Source: a bacterium (lineage in GTDB: Bacteria > Bacillota > Clostridia > Lachnospirales > Lachnospiraceae). From it: DNA of 43,011 nt. The stretch spans positions 1 to 43,011 of the forward strand of contig JAUNSO010000021.1 of the NCBI GenBank assembly GCA_030539165.1. Reading direction: 5' to 3'. The notes beneath the pieces are model-generated. The model made no database searches. It had not been told where the DNA came from and saw only the letters and a program-made list of their open reading frames with translations. Of this stretch, positions 7,815-15,565 are shown in pieces (the stretch's first letter is position 1; each line of letters begins with the position of its first letter). A program made the translations under genes and the position numbers.

Positions 7815-8814
7815 AATCCTTCAGCTCCTCTACAATCAGTTTTCTTCCCTGCAGAAATGCAATCATCCGGTTTGCTATCAGTTCATCCTCCGGCAGCTGT
7901 AGTATCATCTGCCCATGAGCAATACCACCGATATCACTTGTATCTGCCAGTAATATATTGACCGGTGCTTTACACTCCAGAACCATATTGGCAATGACCG
8001 GCTCAAAGGATGAGTTCTCCTGAAATACGATACGGATACATCTCTTTCCCTCCATAATGGAGAATTTGTGTTCTGACTGATAAAATAACTTCTTCGCCGC
8101 CTGACTTTGTGGTCTTGTAAAGACATCCTCTACGGTTCCCGCCTCTGCCAGATTACCATCATCAATGATGGCAACATGTGAACAAATCTCTTCGACCACC
8201 TTCATCTCGTGTGTAATGATCACGATGGTAATTCCATATTCCCTGTTGATCTCCTGCAGCAGCTTCAGGATGGATTTGGTGGTCTGCGGATCGAGTGCAC
8301 TCGTCGCTTCATCACAGAGTAATATCTTCGGCTGTGTTGCAAGTGCTCTTGCGATGGCCACTCTCTGCTTCTGGCCTCCGGACAGCTGTGTCGGATAAGC
8401 CTTCGCCTTCTCCTCCAGACCAACTGTCTGCAGCAGCTGCTTCGCCTTCTCCCGGGCATCTTTCTTTTTCATTCCTGCAATTTCTAATGGAAAGCAGATA
8501 TTATCAATGACATTCCTCTGCATCAGCAGATTAAAATGCTGAAAGATCATTGCGACTTCCTGACGCAGCCCGCGGAGTTCTGCATCATTGAGGGTCGACA
8601 GATCCCTGCCTTCAATGACGACAGTTCCCTTGGTCGGACGTTCCAGAAAATTCAGACAGCGCACCAAAGTACTCTTGCCCGCGCCGCTCATACCGATGAT
8701 TCCGAAAATATCTCCCTTCATAATTGTCAGGTTGATTCCCTTCAGAGCTTCAACTGTATTTTCTTTTCCCGCAAAGGATTTCTCCAGATCCTTGATTTCT
8801 ATCATTTTTTCCAT
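7804..8814 (-). CDS. metN: Methionine ABC transporter ATP-binding protein
   Basis: The 336-residue ATPase has Walker A GMSGAGKST (41-49), the Q-loop FQHFNLL, signature LSGGQKQRVAIARAL, Walker B ILLCDEATSALDP and the switch histidine IITHEM. The C-terminal 90 residues form an NIL domain, which binds methionine in MetN proteins and gives trans-inhibition of uptake. AAGGAG stands 6 bases before the ATG. It is the first gene of the met-rrf2-MBOAT-SGNH-CPBP operon. Confidence 0.96.
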   Translation of the reverse strand: MEKMIEIKDLEKSFAGKENTVEALKGINLTIMKGDIFGIIGMSGAGKSTLVRCLNFLERPTKGTVVIEGRDLSTLNDAELRGLRQEVAMIFQHFNLLMQRNVIDNICFPLEIAGMKKKDAREKAKQLLQTVGLEEKAKAYPTQLSGGQKQRVAIARALATQPKILLCDEATSALDPQTTKSILKLLQEINREYGITIVIITHEMKVVEEICSHVAIIDDGNLAEAGTVEDVFTRPQSQAAKKLFYQSEHKFSIMEGKRCIRIVFQENSSFEPVIANMVLECKAPVNILLADTSDIGGIAHGQMILQLPEDELIANRMIAFLQGRKLIVEELKDYVG

Positions 8815-8875
8815 GAACTGCTCCTTAGCCTCATGCTGTACCTAATCAAAGCCTCTTCTCATCTCTGATCAGTCT

Positions 8876-8904
8876 ATTTTATCGAATGCATCTGTTATTG
8901 TAAA
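8876..8904 (-). promoter_or_regulatory. Probable promoter of the metNIQ operon
   Basis: On the minus strand TTTACA (8899-8904), a 17-bp spacer and TAAAAT (8876-8881) each match consensus at five of six positions. The predicted leader is only about 55 bases, too short for a SAM riboswitch. Confidence 0.6.
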
Positions 8905-8925
8905 TGACCACATTTCTATCACCGT

Positions 8926-8955
8926 CTATAGCCACAGGCTATAGCAGATCATCTG
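8926..8955. repeat. Two abutting dyads between cysK and metN
   Basis: CTATAGCC-ACA-GGCTATAG (8926-8944) is a perfect 8-bp inverted repeat. It directly touches CAGAT-C-ATCTG (8945-8955), a second perfect palindrome. They lie 40-69 bp after the cysK stop and about 21 bp upstream of the metN -35. No T-run follows the stems on the minus strand, so this is not a standard terminator. It could be an operator for the met promoter or a 3'-end stabiliser of cysK mRNA. Confidence 0.6.
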
Positions 8956-8994
8956 GTCAATATTTATCATTCAGATTAAATAGTACCACATTCA

Positions 8995-9930
8995 TCAGTC
9001 CTCTGTAAACATCGGAGTCGATAAATAACGATCTCCTGTGTCCGGGAGCAACGCAACGATCAGCTTGCCTTTATTCTCAGGTCTCTTTGCAAGCTCTTTT
9101 GCTGCCCAGATGGCAGCGCCTGATGAAATACCGACCAAAATGCCCTCTGTCACTGCGATTTCCTTGCCTGCCGCAAATGCATCCTCATTTTCGACTGTAA
9201 TCACTTCATTATAAATCTTCGTGTCTAATGTCTCTGGTACAAAGCCTGCACCGATTCCCTGTATCTTATGAGGTCCTGCTGTTCCCTTGGAGAGTACCGG
9301 GGAGCCCGCCGGTTCTACCGCTACGATCTTCACATCAGGATTCTGTGACTTCAGATATCTGCCAACTCCCGTCAAAGTACCACCTGTACCGACGCCCGCT
9401 ACAAAGATATCTACCTTGCCGTCAGTATCGTTCCAGATCTCCGGACCGGTTGTTCTTGTATGTGCTTCCGGATTTGCCTGATTGGTAAACTGTCCGAGGA
9501 TAATGGAATTAGGTGTCTCCTTCTGCAGCTCTTCAGCCTTTGCAATTGCACCCTTCATTCCCTTGGAACCGTCTGTCAAAACCACCTTGGCACCATAGGC
9601 CTTTAACAGATTCCTTCTTTCCACGCTCATCGTCTCCGGCATTGTCATAATCGCATGATAGCCTTTTGCTGCTGCCACGGATGCAATACCGATACCGGTA
9701 TTTCCTGATGTCGGCTCGATGATCGTAGCGCCTTCCTTCAGAAGACCCTTCTTTTCTGCATCTTCAATCATTGCCAGTCCGATACGATCCTTCACGGAGC
9801 CTGCCGGATTCAGATACTCCAGCTTCGCTGCGATTGTTGCCTGCAGTTCATACTTCTTCTCATAGTTAGACAGCTCCAGTAAAGGAGTCCCGCCAATTAG
9901 TTCTGTTGCTGTTTTTTTAATTTTACTCAT
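8995..9930 (-). CDS. cysK: Cysteine synthase A (O-acetylserine sulfhydrylase)
   Basis: A 311-residue fold-type II PLP enzyme that makes cysteine from O-acetylserine and sulfide. Lys47 in [11 protein letters not shown] carries [11 protein letters not shown] (about 74-81) is the substrate loop, and [14 protein letters not shown] is the PLP phosphate loop. [11 protein letters not shown] near the C-terminus is also typical. Length and motifs fit CysK rather than CBS or CysM. AGGAGG precedes ATG 9930. It has its own strong promoter. The downstream metNIQ genes may receive readthrough because no terminator is seen. Confidence 0.96.
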   Translation of the reverse strand: MSKIKKTATELIGGTPLLELSNYEKKYELQATIAAKLEYLNPAGSVKDRIGLAMIEDAEKKGLLKEGATIIEPTSGNTGIGIASVAAAKGYHAIMTMPETMSVERRNLLKAYGAKVVLTDGSKGMKGAIAKAEELQKETPNSIILGQFTNQANPEAHTRTTGPEIWNDTDGKVDIFVAGVGTGGTLTGVGRYLKSQNPDVKIVAVEPAGSPVLSKGTAGPHKIQGIGAGFVPETLDTKIYNEVITVENEDAFAAGKEIAVTEGILVGISSGAAIWAAKELAKRPENKGKLIVALLPDTGDRYLSTPMFTED

Positions 9931-9964
9931 CTTATTTTCCTCCTGTTATTTGTGTTTATGTATT

Positions 9965-9983
9965 TCCTACCATTTCAATAGGA
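9965..9983. promoter_or_regulatory. Candidate operator in the cysK leader
   Basis: TCCTA-N9-TAGGA is an inverted repeat about 10-25 bases downstream of the predicted cysK transcription start. A sulfur regulator such as the nearby Rrf2 protein could block transcription here. The arms are short and no second copy was found near metN, so this is tentative. Confidence 0.35.
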
Positions 9984-9997
9984 TTATTATGAATTGA

Positions 9998-10026
9998 ATT
10001 ATATAGCCTTTTCTTCACAGTGTCAA
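9998..10026 (-). promoter_or_regulatory. Sigma-A promoter of cysK
   Basis: On the minus strand a perfect TTGACA (10021-10026), a 17-bp spacer and a perfect TATAAT (9998-10003). This is the strongest promoter seen in the window. Confidence 0.9.
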
Positions 10027-10068
10027 GTACATTTTAGAAATGTTTTATCATTTTTTCTTTTATCTTGC

Positions 10069-10097
10069 TTGACGATGGAATCTGAATGCGTCAGAAT
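10069..10097 (+). promoter_or_regulatory. Possible promoter of the signal peptidase II-like gene
   Basis: TTGACG (10069-10074), 17 bp, then CAGAAT (10092-10097), a four-of-six -10. It sits about 50 bp before the gene and is divergent from the cysK promoter. Confidence 0.4.
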
Positions 10098-10144
10098 AAT
10101 GATGGTATCAGTTTATCAACCCGGTTTTCCTACAAGGAGCATCT

Positions 10145-10624
10145 ATGATTTATATCGGAATTGCACTCGGTATCCTGCTGACGGATCTCGGAATCAAATA
10201 CTATATAGAACGCCATCGTTCGATGCAGCAGGAGGATTATATCCTGAAAAACAGGATCATTCTCAGAAAGCATCATAACAAAGGAATCACGCTCAATGCT
10301 TTGGATCAGCATACAAAGCTTGTACGTAATATTTCAGTCGGAATGACTGTGATCATTGCTGTTGCTGCCTTAATTTCCTGTTTCGGAAAATACAGCCGGC
10401 GCACCGCCACATGGCAGAAAACCGGACTGGCATTTGTCCTGGGAGGTGCACTCAGCAATACCTATGACCGCATATTCCGCCATTATGTCGTAGATTATTT
10501 CAGCTTTAATGTAAAGTGGAAAAGGCTGCGCAGTATTATCTTCAATATCGCCGATCTCTTTATTTTCATCGGTTCTGTTCTGATGAGTATTGGCAGAAAA
10601 AGTCCGGCTGATATGAAAAAATAA
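10145..10624 (+). CDS. Signal peptidase II (LspA)-like membrane protein
   Basis: A 159-residue membrane protein with LspA landmarks: LTDLGIKYYIE in the first helix, NKG at 45-47, GGALSNTYDR with Asp108, VVDYFSF, and FNIADLFIFIG with Asp137. Both catalytic aspartates of this aspartyl protease family are present. LspA cleaves lipoprotein signal peptides after lipidation. The GN pair of the canonical motif reads SN, and the usual NxGxAF segment is NKGITLN with 15 extra residues around it, so it may be a second, divergent LspA rather than the housekeeping enzyme. AAGGAG stands just upstream of ATG 10145. Confidence 0.78.
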   Translation: MIYIGIALGILLTDLGIKYYIERHRSMQQEDYILKNRIILRKHHNKGITLNALDQHTKLVRNISVGMTVIIAVAALISCFGKYSRRTATWQKTGLAFVLGGALSNTYDRIFRHYVVDYFSFNVKWKRLRSIIFNIADLFIFIGSVLMSIGRKSPADMKK

Positions 10625-10636
10625 TGATCAGCCGGA
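10597..10636 (-). terminator. Rho-independent terminator of the S8 protease gene
   Basis: On the minus strand TCCGGCTGAT pairs with ATCAGCCGGA across a 14-base loop and is followed by CTTTTTC. The stem starts 5 bp after the S8 stop codon and lies partly within the last codons of the convergent lspA-like gene. Confidence 0.75.
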
Positions 10637-10640
10637 TCTG

Positions 10641-12347
10641 TCAGATGCCCCGCATCGCTTCAAAAGCCCCCAGAATATTCATACGCCCATATCCCCACTG
10701 ACGATTGGGATAAGTCAGGCGATTGTCACGAACGGCACCACGGATCATATAATACTTCATGTCCTGTGCCCTGATGCGCGGCATATTCCCCTGTACCACA
10801 GCCCACTCCAAAAACTGGGCTGCAGCACCTGCCGTAATTCCAGCCGCCATACTGGAACCGGTAACCCTCATGCGTCCCTCACCACCCGCAGTCAACACTC
10901 CCACTCCGGGAGCAGAGAGATCCGGAATGATCCTGCCTTCACGACTGTACCCTCGGCCGGAATCTATATAAAAGCTGGTATTTTCCGCCTGATAGGTGCT
11001 GAGGCTGATCACCTTTTCTGTGTAGGCAGGTTCCGTAATCGTAACATCTGGATTCGGAAGCAAAAAATACGTATCGTCTGATATAAATCCTCTAATAGGA
11101 AGCCATATATGATATGTTCCGAAAATATAAGCATTTTCTCCAATGTACGGATCCACCTCACCATACACACCAATGGTCCAGATACCCGGTGTCGGATTTA
11201 AGAACCGGATCATGACCAGTTCATCTCCCGCACTGCGTTCAGTCAGGATATAATCAATACTGACCCGGGTTTTCTCAAAGACAAATCCATACTCCCCCGA
11301 GAATCGTTTCTGCGGCATCACTCTGGGAATCACCTCACCCCCAGGGGATTTTACAGATATGCTGAATACATCCGGGTTTCGTCCCCACAGTTCCATCATA
11401 AATCCTGTTTCATTTTCACCGACCCTGATTTCTGCATTTTCAGGTGTGCTCTTCAATTCACCGTAAAAATGATGGCCTGCATTTCCTTCATTTCCTCCTG
11501 CCACCACAATGACACGACCTTCTTTATCAGAGATCTGATTCATATAATATGAAGACACAGATGTGCCAGAGTGATCACCCATATTCGTTCCCAGTCCAAA
11601 ACAGATTGCCAAAGGCTGATTACGGCTCGCAGCAAGGAGATCCAGATACTTAATCGCCATCAGAACATCTGTCTCCTGATAAGCCAGAGCATCCTCCCTT
11701 ACACGATAGAACTCCCTCAGATATGGTTTTGCCGGCTTCAGCTTTACCATTGCAATCGTAGCCTCCGGTGCAGCCTGAGTGCCTGCTATGGCTGTCCCGT
11801 GTCCGTTTTCATCACGGCTTGGCACGATACTATAGGGGTCACTGCTTTGAAGAGCCAGATTGATGTCCTCTGTCCGATATTCACTTCCATACAGAAAGCC
11901 CTCGGGAGGAGTACCTGTCTGTATACTCTGATCCCAGATTGCAGCAATCCTGGTATCTCCGTTGCTGTAGCGAAATGTCGCATTCCGGTAATCGATTCCT
12001 GTATCAATGTATCCGATCAGCACTCCTCTTCCCGTAAGAGACAGTGGAGGCCCCTGCACGGTCAGTATCCCGCTTGCCTCCAGTGACCTCTCATAGCTTT
12101 GCTGAGCAGTCCCTGATACAGCAGCTCCATCCAGTACAGTGGTATACAATACCGGCATCAAGGTGTAGGAATAATTCACATAATCCAGCAGCGGCAGTCC
12201 TTCTCTGGCCACATGAATGATCCCGTAATCGCGTGTGATTGTTTCTATACAGTAGTCTGCTGCACTGCTTTCTGGCTCTGCAGGTGGAACAGTAAAATCC
12301 TTTATAATATCAAAGTAATCATTGGAAAGGATCCTGTTCCGGCACAT
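10641..12347 (-). CDS. S8 family subtilisin-like protease, Csp-like
   Basis: From ATG 12347 this is a 568-residue protease with a complete triad: Asp115 in IGYIDTGID, His183 in ENGHGTAIAG, Ser499 in GSSMAAG, and the oxyanion Asn286 in VAGGNEGN. A region of about 150 residues between Asn and Ser (roughly 300-460) interrupts the catalytic domain, like the jellyroll insertion of clostridial CspB/CspC proteases. No signal peptide is seen. Csp proteases act in spore germination in clostridia, but Lachnospiraceae carry several Csp-like genes of unknown role. I prefer ATG 12347 because AGGAGAGGG precedes it; ATG 12380, eleven codons earlier, directly follows the clpX terminator T-run and has no ribosome binding site. 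Confidence 0.9.
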   Translation of the reverse strand: MCRNRILSNDYFDIIKDFTVPPAEPESSAADYCIETITRDYGIIHVAREGLPLLDYVNYSYTLMPVLYTTVLDGAAVSGTAQQSYERSLEASGILTVQGPPLSLTGRGVLIGYIDTGIDYRNATFRYSNGDTRIAAIWDQSIQTGTPPEGFLYGSEYRTEDINLALQSSDPYSIVPSRDENGHGTAIAGTQAAPEATIAMVKLKPAKPYLREFYRVREDALAYQETDVLMAIKYLDLLAASRNQPLAICFGLGTNMGDHSGTSVSSYYMNQISDKEGRVIVVAGGNEGNAGHHFYGELKSTPENAEIRVGENETGFMMELWGRNPDVFSISVKSPGGEVIPRVMPQKRFSGEYGFVFEKTRVSIDYILTERSAGDELVMIRFLNPTPGIWTIGVYGEVDPYIGENAYIFGTYHIWLPIRGFISDDTYFLLPNPDVTITEPAYTEKVISLSTYQAENTSFYIDSGRGYSREGRIIPDLSAPGVGVLTAGGEGRMRVTGSSMAAGITAGAAAQFLEWAVVQGNMPRIRAQDMKYYMIRGAVRDNRLTYPNRQWGYGRMNILGAFEAMRGI

Positions 12348-12380
12348 TTCCCTCTCCTGTCCGGTCAGTTCAGTATCCAT

Positions 12381-12426
12381 AAAAAATACCCCGAAATCAT
12401 TATTATATAATAATGTATTCGGGGTA
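12381..12426 (-). terminator. Rho-independent terminator after clpX
   Basis: On the minus strand TACCCCGAA pairs with TTCGGGGTA. The AT-rich interior contains a second palindrome (ATTATTATATAATAAT) that extends the stem, and TTTTTT follows. It lies about 30 bp after the clpX stop and ends the htrA-clpX unit. Confidence 0.88.
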
Positions 12427-12455
12427 CTCTGATATTTTCATATAAACTATGATTG

Positions 12456-14042
12456 TTACATCCCTGCACTCTGTGGAATGGCCTTCAAAGCATCTCTTTC
12501 ATGAAAGCTCATGCTTCCGCCGCGAAGATCTATGACCGGTCCTCCTGTACCCATGATGTAATCCCTTGTAATGGTCACACGGCCGATGCTGTCATCCTTG
12601 GGAATTTCATACATGATGTCCAGCATAAACTGCTCTATGATCGCCCTGAGCGCTCTGGCGCCGGTTTCCTTCTCCATCGCCTTCTCAGCAATCGCCTCCA
12701 GTGCCGCATCCTCAAATTCCAGCTGTACTTCATCCATGGCGAGAAGCTTCTGATATTGTTTCAGAATGGCATCCTTCGGTTCACGCAGGATTTCTACCAG
12801 CATTTCCTTCGTCAGTCCCTCCAGTGTGAAAATCACCGGCAGACGACCGACAAACTCCGGGATCATACCAAACTTCTTGATGTCCTCCACCGTGACCTCT
12901 TTTAAAATATCCTTTTTCTTATCCAGAGCATCTTTTAACTCTGCATCAAATCCGATGGAGGTTTTCTTACGCAGTCTCTGCTTGATCACTTCATCCAGAT
13001 CCGGAAATGCTCCTCCGCAGATAAATAATATATTCTTCGTATCAATCGTGGTAGTGGGCACCATTGCATTTTTAGAGCTTGCACCCACAGGTACTTCTAC
13101 TTCACTGCCCTCGAGCAGCTTCAGCAGACCCTGCTGTACACTCTCACCGCTGACATCACGTGAATGAGTATCCTTTTTCTTAGCCAGTTTATCGATCTCA
13201 TCGATGAAAATAATGCCCTGTTCTGCCCTGTCCACATCATTGTCAGCAGCCGCCAGCAGCTTTGACAGTACACTTTCAATATCATCACCAATGTAGCCTG
13301 CCTCTGTCAGGGAAGTCGCATCCGCAATGGCTAACGGTACGTCTAACAATTTGGCAAGTGTTTTGACAAGATAGGTCTTGCCACAGCCGGTCGGTCCGAT
13401 CATCAGCATATTCGACTTCTGAATCTCCACATCCCGCAGCCTCTCCTCAAAAGGAAAGTCCTTTAGTGTCTCTGAAGCCACGCGCTTATAATGATTATAG
13501 ATTGCAACCGAAATGACCTTTTTGGCATATTCCTGTCCAATGATATACTCATCAAGATGCTCCTTGATCTTATGCGGCTGGACTATGTTTCTGATATCAA
13601 TGACCGGTTCTGCCTTTTCGCCCTCAGCCTGTTCCTTCTTTTTCTTGATCTTCTGCCTGTTTGGATTGCCCATCATATTCTGCAGGTCTGATAAATTCAG
13701 AAAACTGATATTCGGAATCCGGGTAAAGTTCATATTATCCTGCTCTTTTCCCTTTGTTTCTTCCGCAGGCTTTTCCTCCTCCGCATCCGTTTTTTCCTGT
13801 GGCGACTGCAAAGGTGTCTGACTGATACTGATGTCCTTCAGAATATTCTGGTAATCCATCTGGCTCATAGTATCCATTGTTTTATGCATACAATCTGAAC
13901 ATATAGAAATCCCGTTTGGCAGCTTAAACATCTTGCCCGCCGTTCTCTCCGTACGATGACATAGATAGCAGATATCCTCGTATTCATTATCCTTTGTCTG
14001 ATGATCTTCTACGATATCATTGTTGTCTGTGTCTGTTGACAT
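12456..14042 (-). CDS. clpX: ATP-dependent Clp protease ATP-binding subunit ClpX
   Basis: A 528-residue AAA+ unfoldase. A zinc-binding domain uses Cys25, Cys28, Cys48 and Cys51. The AAA+ module has Walker A GPTGCGKT (216-223), pore loop GYIG (249-252), Walker B IIFIDE (277-282) and the ClpP-docking IGF loop (363-365). It recognises and unfolds substrates for ClpP. Usual ClpX proteins are about 410-430 residues; here a charged, low-complexity linker of about 90 residues (60-150, with EEEKPAEETKGKEQ and KIKKKKEQAEGEK) separates the zinc domain from the motor. No clpP or tig gene is adjacent. AGGAGG precedes the ATG, and the gap to htrA is 10 bp. Confidence 0.95.
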   Translation of the reverse strand: MSTDTDNNDIVEDHQTKDNEYEDICYLCHRTERTAGKMFKLPNGISICSDCMHKTMDTMSQMDYQNILKDISISQTPLQSPQEKTDAEEEKPAEETKGKEQDNMNFTRIPNISFLNLSDLQNMMGNPNRQKIKKKKEQAEGEKAEPVIDIRNIVQPHKIKEHLDEYIIGQEYAKKVISVAIYNHYKRVASETLKDFPFEERLRDVEIQKSNMLMIGPTGCGKTYLVKTLAKLLDVPLAIADATSLTEAGYIGDDIESVLSKLLAAADNDVDRAEQGIIFIDEIDKLAKKKDTHSRDVSGESVQQGLLKLLEGSEVEVPVGASSKNAMVPTTTIDTKNILFICGGAFPDLDEVIKQRLRKKTSIGFDAELKDALDKKKDILKEVTVEDIKKFGMIPEFVGRLPVIFTLEGLTKEMLVEILREPKDAILKQYQKLLAMDEVQLEFEDAALEAIAEKAMEKETGARALRAIIEQFMLDIMYEIPKDDSIGRVTITRDYIMGTGGPVIDLRGGSMSFHERDALKAIPQSAGM

Positions 14043-14052
14043 GTATTTCCTC

Positions 14053-15423
14053 CTAATATTGCGATGCCTTACTTCCTAATGTAACACTGACTGTCTGTTC
14101 TTTATATTCATCCCCGTCTACCCTCTGGATCACGAGATCTACCGTAGTTCCTGCCGGATAGTACGCCAGTATGTCCTGAAGATCCGTCATTGAAGTTACC
14201 TTTTGTCCGTCAAACTTCGTAATGACATCGCCCTTCTGCAGTCCTGCTGCTTCTGCTGCAGTGCCCTCCAGTGCCTGTGCTACATAGATACCGATCGGCA
14301 TTGCATATGTCTGTGCAACCTGTTCCGTAACATCCACACCTGATATACCAAGGTAGGATTCCTCACCAAAGTTGACTTTCTCTCTGATCGCACGATTCAT
14401 CAGATCATCTATGATCGGCTTTGCCTCAGAGATTGGAATCGCATATCCCATGCCTTCTACCATGCTGGATGAAAACTTCGCTGAATTGATTCCGATGACC
14501 TCTCCATTCATGTTGAGCAAAGCACCGCCTGAATTACCCGGATTAATGGCTGCATCTGTCTGGATCAGCTTTCTTGTAATATTGTCAATGGTTATTTCTC
14601 TGTCTAAAGCACTGATGACACCCGTCGTAACGGACTGTCCGTAACCAAGTGCATTTCCGATTGCGATTGCAGGTTCGCCTACCTCCAGTGCTGCTGAATC
14701 TCCAAGTGTTGCCACTCTGATGGCATCCTTTGTTTTTTCACTGATATCGTCTAACGATACTGCTACTACTGCAAGATCAACGTCTGTATCTGCTCCTTTG
14801 AGCTTCGCCTCTGCTGTCGTTCCGTCTATGAACTGTATGGACAGTGTATCTGCTGAATCTGCCACATGATTGTTCGTTGCAATCAGGATCTCTGAGTCAC
14901 TCTCACCCACGATAATACCGGAACCGCTGGATTCTGTTTCATATTCCTGCATCTGTCCGAAGAAAGTCATCGCTTCCTGCGTGGACTGATTGACGATTGA
15001 TACAACTGAAGGCATCACTGCACTTGCCACATCAGTCACATCCATAGCTTCCACAGTTACTTCCTGATCAAGTGTATTTGCCACCTCATTATCACTGCTG
15101 TTATCAGCTGCCGTACTCTGCGGTGCAGTCTGTGTCGTCTGTGTTGTTACCTTTTCCTGTACCTGGGCAACCTCTTTGCCGTTCTCTCCTGACAGCGTTC
15201 CTGTTGCAAGGTTCACTGCAAAAAATCCAAGTGCTCCAAATCCGCCGAAAATCAGTCCCAAAGACATACAGATCAAGGCTTTCCGGAAAAATCCGGATGA
15301 TTTCTTCTTTTCCGGCTCCTTTGGTTTATTCGGTGATATTTCATACGAGGAATATCCGCCTGAATAAGCACTGCTTCCCGTGTTAGTATTGTTGTAATTC
15401 ATATTCTGGTTCTCTTCATACAT
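14053..15423 (-). CDS. htrA: HtrA/DegP-like membrane-anchored serine protease with PDZ domain
   Basis: A 456-residue envelope quality-control protease. A cytoplasmic N-terminus rich in Asn, Tyr and Ser precedes one membrane helix (about 48-73). The trypsin-like domain has His186 (NNHVAD), Asp216 (DVDLAVV) and Ser298 (NPGNSGGA). One PDZ domain follows (about 365-450, YLGISGVDV and AAGLQKGDVITKFDG). I chose ATG 15423 because GGAAGGAG stands 9 bases upstream; a TTG at 15444 would start inside that ribosome binding site. It is followed within 10 bp by clpX, pairing two proteolysis genes in one transcript. Confidence 0.95.
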   Translation of the reverse strand: MYEENQNMNYNNTNTGSSAYSGGYSSYEISPNKPKEPEKKKSSGFFRKALICMSLGLIFGGFGALGFFAVNLATGTLSGENGKEVAQVQEKVTTQTTQTAPQSTAADNSSDNEVANTLDQEVTVEAMDVTDVASAVMPSVVSIVNQSTQEAMTFFGQMQEYETESSGSGIIVGESDSEILIATNNHVADSADTLSIQFIDGTTAEAKLKGADTDVDLAVVAVSLDDISEKTKDAIRVATLGDSAALEVGEPAIAIGNALGYGQSVTTGVISALDREITIDNITRKLIQTDAAINPGNSGGALLNMNGEVIGINSAKFSSSMVEGMGYAIPISEAKPIIDDLMNRAIREKVNFGEESYLGISGVDVTEQVAQTYAMPIGIYVAQALEGTAAEAAGLQKGDVITKFDGQKVTSMTDLQDILAYYPAGTTVDLVIQRVDGDEYKEQTVSVTLGSKASQY

Positions 15424-15464
15424 GTTGAACAACTCCTTCCGCAAGTTATCTGATGATTAATAGA

Positions 15465-15487
15465 TGCATGGGTTACCAACCCTTGCA
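15465..15487. promoter_or_regulatory. Inverted repeat in the htrA upstream region
   Basis: TGCATGGGTT-ACC-AACCCTTGCA pairs at nine of ten positions. It lies about 40 bp before the htrA start, in the 142-bp gap after glmS. It may be an operator of a stress regulator or a leader hairpin. A weak minus-strand promoter candidate lies just upstream. No clear terminator for glmS was seen in this gap. Confidence 0.45.
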
Positions 15488-15565
15488 AATATATCTTACA
15501 AATCATGTGTGTTCTAATTGTGTTTTAACATTTAAAAAAGTTTGAACAAAAATGTATGAAGCAGT

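Noticed and set aside
8815..8994. SAM riboswitch or T-box before metNIQ
   Set aside because: The predicted leader after the promoter is about 55 bases, and no S-box or T-box core motif was seen.
11571..12086. Plus-strand open frame of 171 codons inside the S8 protease
   Set aside because: Antisense to the catalytic domain of an intact protease, without a ribosome binding site or domain.
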